6,888 bases of DNA from Bacillota bacterium (GTDB lineage: Bacteria; Bacillota; Clostridia; Peptostreptococcales; Anaerovoracaceae). Positions 4,791 through 6,888 of this stretch are shown here, in pieces (position 1 is the stretch's first letter; the number at the start of each line of letters is the position of its first letter). The stretch is from contig JAFWFF010000161.1 of the NCBI GenBank assembly GCA_017515765.1, positions 1 through 6,888 on the forward strand, in the 5' to 3' direction. A program made the position numbers and the translations under genes. The notes beneath the pieces were generated by a model, which was not told the DNA's origin, did no database searches, and saw only the letters and a program-made list of their open reading frames with translations.

Positions 4791-6226
4791 GATACGTACT
4801 TTACGCGATACTGATCCTGATCGCGATCGTCTGCGCACTGCTTTTGATCGCGCTCGTCCGCACGCTGGCGGCGCCGGCCAAAACGTCGAAATGGAAGGCG
4901 AAGATCGAGCCTGAACGCGAGGCGCTCTATTCCAAGAAACTGTCCGACATGGTCCGCTATGAGACGGTCTCCCGCGAGGGCGTCGACCAAAGGGAGAAAT
5001 TCCTCGGATTCCACAAGGTCCTTGAGGAGCTCTTCCCCCTGGTCCACCAAAACCTTGAAAAGACCGAGATCGACGGCAACCTGCTGTTCAAATGGAAAGG
5101 CAGAAACTCCGACCGCCCCGTGGTCCTGATGAGCCACCAGGACGTGGTCCCCGCGGAGGGCGAATGGCTCCATGACCCGTTCTCCGGCGACATCGAGGAC
5201 GGCAAGGTCTGGGGCCGGGGCACCGCGGACACCAAATGCTCCGTCATGGCTTTCTTCCAGGCTGTGGAAGAACTTCTCGCCGAGGGCGCAGTCCCGGAGC
5301 AGGACGTATACCTCAGCTCCTCCTGCACCGAGGAGACCGGCGGAGACGGCTGTCCCAAGCTCGTCGCCGAGATGAAGAGGCGCGGCGTCAAACCCTTCCT
5401 TGTGATCGACGAGGGCGGCGCGATAGTCGATGAACCGATCGGCGGCATCAAAGGCTACTACGCCATGCTCGGCATTCTGGAGAAAGGCCACGGCGACATC
5501 AGGCTGTCTGCCAGGTCGAATGGCGGCCACTCGAGCTATCCTCCGAAGAATTCCCCGATCGCGAGGCTGGCCCTCTTCGCTTCTGAGATCGAGAAGCACG
5601 ACCCGATGGACGTGGAGTTCGAGCCCGAGGTCGAAGCGATGTTCAGGACGCTCTCGCCCTACGGTCCCTTCTATTTCCGCTATCTGTTCGGGAATATGTG
5701 GCTGTTCAGGCCTTTGCTCAAGAAGCTTCTCCCGAAGATCTCCAACCAGGCCGCCGCTTTGCTGAAGACGACGATAGCCTTCACCATGCAGTCAGGTTCC
5801 GACGCGTCCAACGTCCTGCCGCAGGAGGCGACCCTCACCATGAACCTCCGCTACATCCCTCATCAGGGCCGCGAGGCCAGCAACGCCGTTATCAAGCGTC
5901 TGGCCGACAAATACGACCTGGAGATGAGCGTATCCAACGACTGGGATTACTGCGAGCCCGTCAGCATCGAGAGCGACGCCTACCATCTGGTCGAGCGCGT
6001 GATGAACGAGGTCTTCCCGCAGCTCCCGGTCTGCCCCTACGTTATGACGGGAGGCACGGACGCGCGCTTCTATCAGGAGATCTGCGACGCATGCATCCGC
6101 TTCTCGCCCGTGGTCTACGGCAAGGAGCAGATGAGCGGCATGCACGGCCTGAACGAGAACATCGACTGCTTCAGCCTGCCGGGCGCCGTCGATTTCTACA
6201 AAGCAGTGATCAAAGAGAACGCGTAG
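4787..6226 (+). CDS. Membrane-anchored M20 family metallopeptidase (PM20D1 / carboxypeptidase S-like)
   Basis: A 479-residue M20/M25/M40 zinc hydrolase of the ArgE/DapE/CPG2 superfamily. Expected active-site residues are present: His117 and Asp119 in SHQDVVP, bridging Asp148 in WGRGTADTK, general base Glu182 and metal ligand Glu183 in TEETGG, Asp208 in VIDEGGA and His453 in GMHGLNE. His248 in NGGHSS fits the dimerisation-domain histidine. The long inserted region (about 285-340) and the phrase HDPFSG-x-I-x-DG-x-VWGRGT put it nearest the PM20D1/CPS1 branch, which cleaves N-acyl amino acids or C-terminal residues of small peptides. Residues 3-27 are a strongly hydrophobic helix without a cleavage site and with few positive charges before it, probably a membrane anchor; on which side the catalytic domain lies is unclear. 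AGGAGG (4776-4781) lies five bases before ATG, which overlaps the previous stop. The operon suggests that it hydrolyses what the two membrane proteins carry. Exact substrate unknown. Confidence 0.93.
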   Translation: MRYVLYAILILIAIVCALLLIALVRTLAAPAKTSKWKAKIEPEREALYSKKLSDMVRYETVSREGVDQREKFLGFHKVLEELFPLVHQNLEKTEIDGNLLFKWKGRNSDRPVVLMSHQDVVPAEGEWLHDPFSGDIEDGKVWGRGTADTKCSVMAFFQAVEELLAEGAVPEQDVYLSSSCTEETGGDGCPKLVAEMKRRGVKPFLVIDEGGAIVDEPIGGIKGYYAMLGILEKGHGDIRLSARSNGGHSSYPPKNSPIARLALFASEIEKHDPMDVEFEPEVEAMFRTLSPYGPFYFRYLFGNMWLFRPLLKKLLPKISNQAAALLKTTIAFTMQSGSDASNVLPQEATLTMNLRYIPHQGREASNAVIKRLADKYDLEMSVSNDWDYCEPVSIESDAYHLVERVMNEVFPQLPVCPYVMTGGTDARFYQEICDACIRFSPVVYGKEQMSGMHGLNENIDCFSLPGAVDFYKAVIKENA

Positions 6227-6238
6227 AGCAACAGCGGG

Positions 6239-6271
6239 TTGCGTGATTTCCCCGCGCGTCCGTATTAGAAT
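6239..6271 (+). promoter_or_regulatory. Weak candidate promoter before the HTH/zinc-ribbon gene
   Basis: TAGAAT at 6266-6271 is a fair -10. TTGCGT at 6239-6244 is a partial -35, but it lies 21 bases away; the alternative -10 TATTAG at 6263-6268 gives an 18-base spacer with a poorer hexamer. The 75-base gap after the M20 gene shows no convincing terminator, so read-through from the operon is equally possible. Confidence 0.35.
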
Positions 6272-6301
6272 CTTCTCAGAAAGAACGAGGAGGTATTTGC
6301 C

Positions 6302-6888
6302 ATGAGCACCCAGGACGTAATATATGAACTCAGGACCAAAAACGGTCTTTCGCAGGATGACCTCGCGGAGAAGGTCTTCGTCACTAGGCAGGCCGTGTCG
6401 CGCTGGGAAAACGGCGAGACCGTGCCGAACACCGAGACGCTGAAGCTTCTTTCCAAGCTCTTCAATGTGTCGATAAACACTTTGCTCGGGTCGCCGCGCA
6501 AGCTGGTCTGCCAGTGCTGCGGGATGCCCCTTGAGGACTCGATCCTCAGCCATGAGAAGGACGGTTCGCTGAACGAGGATTACTGCCAGTGGTGCTACGC
6601 CGACGGCACGTACACCTACAGCGACATGGACGACCTGATCGACGTCTGCGTCGGGCATATGGCCCGCGACGGCTTCTCAGAGGAGCAGGCCCGCGAATAC
6701 ATGAAGCAGATGCTCCCGACCCTCGATTACTGGAAGAGATACGAAGAGCTCAGCGACAACGGGGAGTTCGAACAGTTCAAGCAGCAGCTGATCAAAGAGA
6801 TCAACGATCTCGGCATCGAGGGCATGCCGCGCCTTGATAAACTGAACGCTCTCGTCGGAGCCTACGTCAATCTGGAGGACCCGCTCCC
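6302..6888 (+). CDS. HTH (XRE-type) regulator with putative zinc ribbon, C-terminus cut by window edge
   Basis: 195 residues are visible and the frame is open to the right edge. Residues 4-62 form a Cro/C1-type helix-turn-helix, with the core GLSQDDLAEKVFVTRQAVSR (15-34) followed by WENGETVP (35-42). Residues 66-145 match the zinc-ribbon domain often fused to such regulators: CQCCGMPL (70-77) and YCQWCYADGTYTY (94-106) give two CxxC knuckles (Cys70/Cys73 and Cys95/Cys98), followed by the family-typical MDDLIDVC and EYMKQMLPTLDYWKRY segments. The part after 150, ending GAYVNLEDPL, also fits the family, which normally runs a few dozen residues further. The start is supported by AGGAGGT at 6288-6294, seven bases upstream. 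It is likely a DNA-binding protein that senses metal, thiol state or a small molecule. Its place after the transporter/peptidase operon makes it a possible regulator of that operon, but this is unproven. Confidence 0.9.
   Translation, partial: MSTQDVIYELRTKNGLSQDDLAEKVFVTRQAVSRWENGETVPNTETLKLLSKLFNVSINTLLGSPRKLVCQCCGMPLEDSILSHEKDGSLNEDYCQWCYADGTYTYSDMDDLIDVCVGHMARDGFSEEQAREYMKQMLPTLDYWKRYEELSDNGEFEQFKQQLIKEINDLGIEGMPRLDKLNALVGAYVNLEDPL

Noticed and set aside
6228..6242. Small hairpin GCAAC/GTTGC just after the M20 stop codon as a terminator
   Set aside because: Only five pairs and no T-tract (it is followed by GTGATTTCCCC). Too weak to call a terminator.

Overview
The window looks like chromosomal DNA from a GC-rich member of the Bacillota, most likely a gut-type Clostridia lineage. 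Reasons: a DUF5058-type membrane protein, an Asp-rich Cthe_2159-like carbohydrate-binding lipoprotein and an HTH/zinc-ribbon regulator are all typical of Clostridia; most genes have strong AGGAGG-type Shine-Dalgarno sites; gene spacing is tight. No rRNA, tRNA, insertion sequence, phage gene or CRISPR array was recognised. The exact taxon cannot be read from the sequence.

Left half, all on the minus strand. Positions 1-84 hold the first 28 codons of a ThiF/E1-like tRNA threonylcarbamoyladenosine dehydratase (tcdA), with its promoter directly against the start codon. Next comes a long imperfect hairpin (169-227) that probably ends the following gene. That gene (261-1658) encodes a secreted lipoprotein with a beta-helix-like carbohydrate-binding domain and a Gly/Pro/Met-rich tail. 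Upstream of it, after a clear rho-independent terminator (1787-1810), lies hflX (1822-3060), a ribosome-associated GTPase.

A 237-base divergent intergenic region (3061-3297) separates hflX from the plus-strand genes. It holds the hflX promoter, alternating GC blocks and A/T tracts, a 10-base direct repeat, an imperfect inverted repeat and the promoter of the next operon.

Right half, all on the plus strand. Three tightly spaced genes form an operon: a DUF5058 family membrane protein (3298-4098), a second multi-pass membrane protein (4113-4790) and an M20 metallopeptidase with an N-terminal membrane anchor (4787-6226, ATGA overlap). The likely reading is a two-subunit membrane transporter that works with an amidase or carboxypeptidase to take up and cleave an acylated amino acid or small peptide. 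The substrate is unknown, and this is the best candidate for an undescribed system. A partial HTH plus zinc-ribbon regulator (6302 to the right edge) follows, perhaps under its own promoter.

A second theme is translation start. tcdA and hflX have no Shine-Dalgarno site. Each has an extended -10 (TGATATAAT, TGATAGAAT) ending 6-9 bases before ATG, with an in-frame stop codon inside the -10 itself. Both are predicted to be leaderless mRNAs, unlike the five other genes here.
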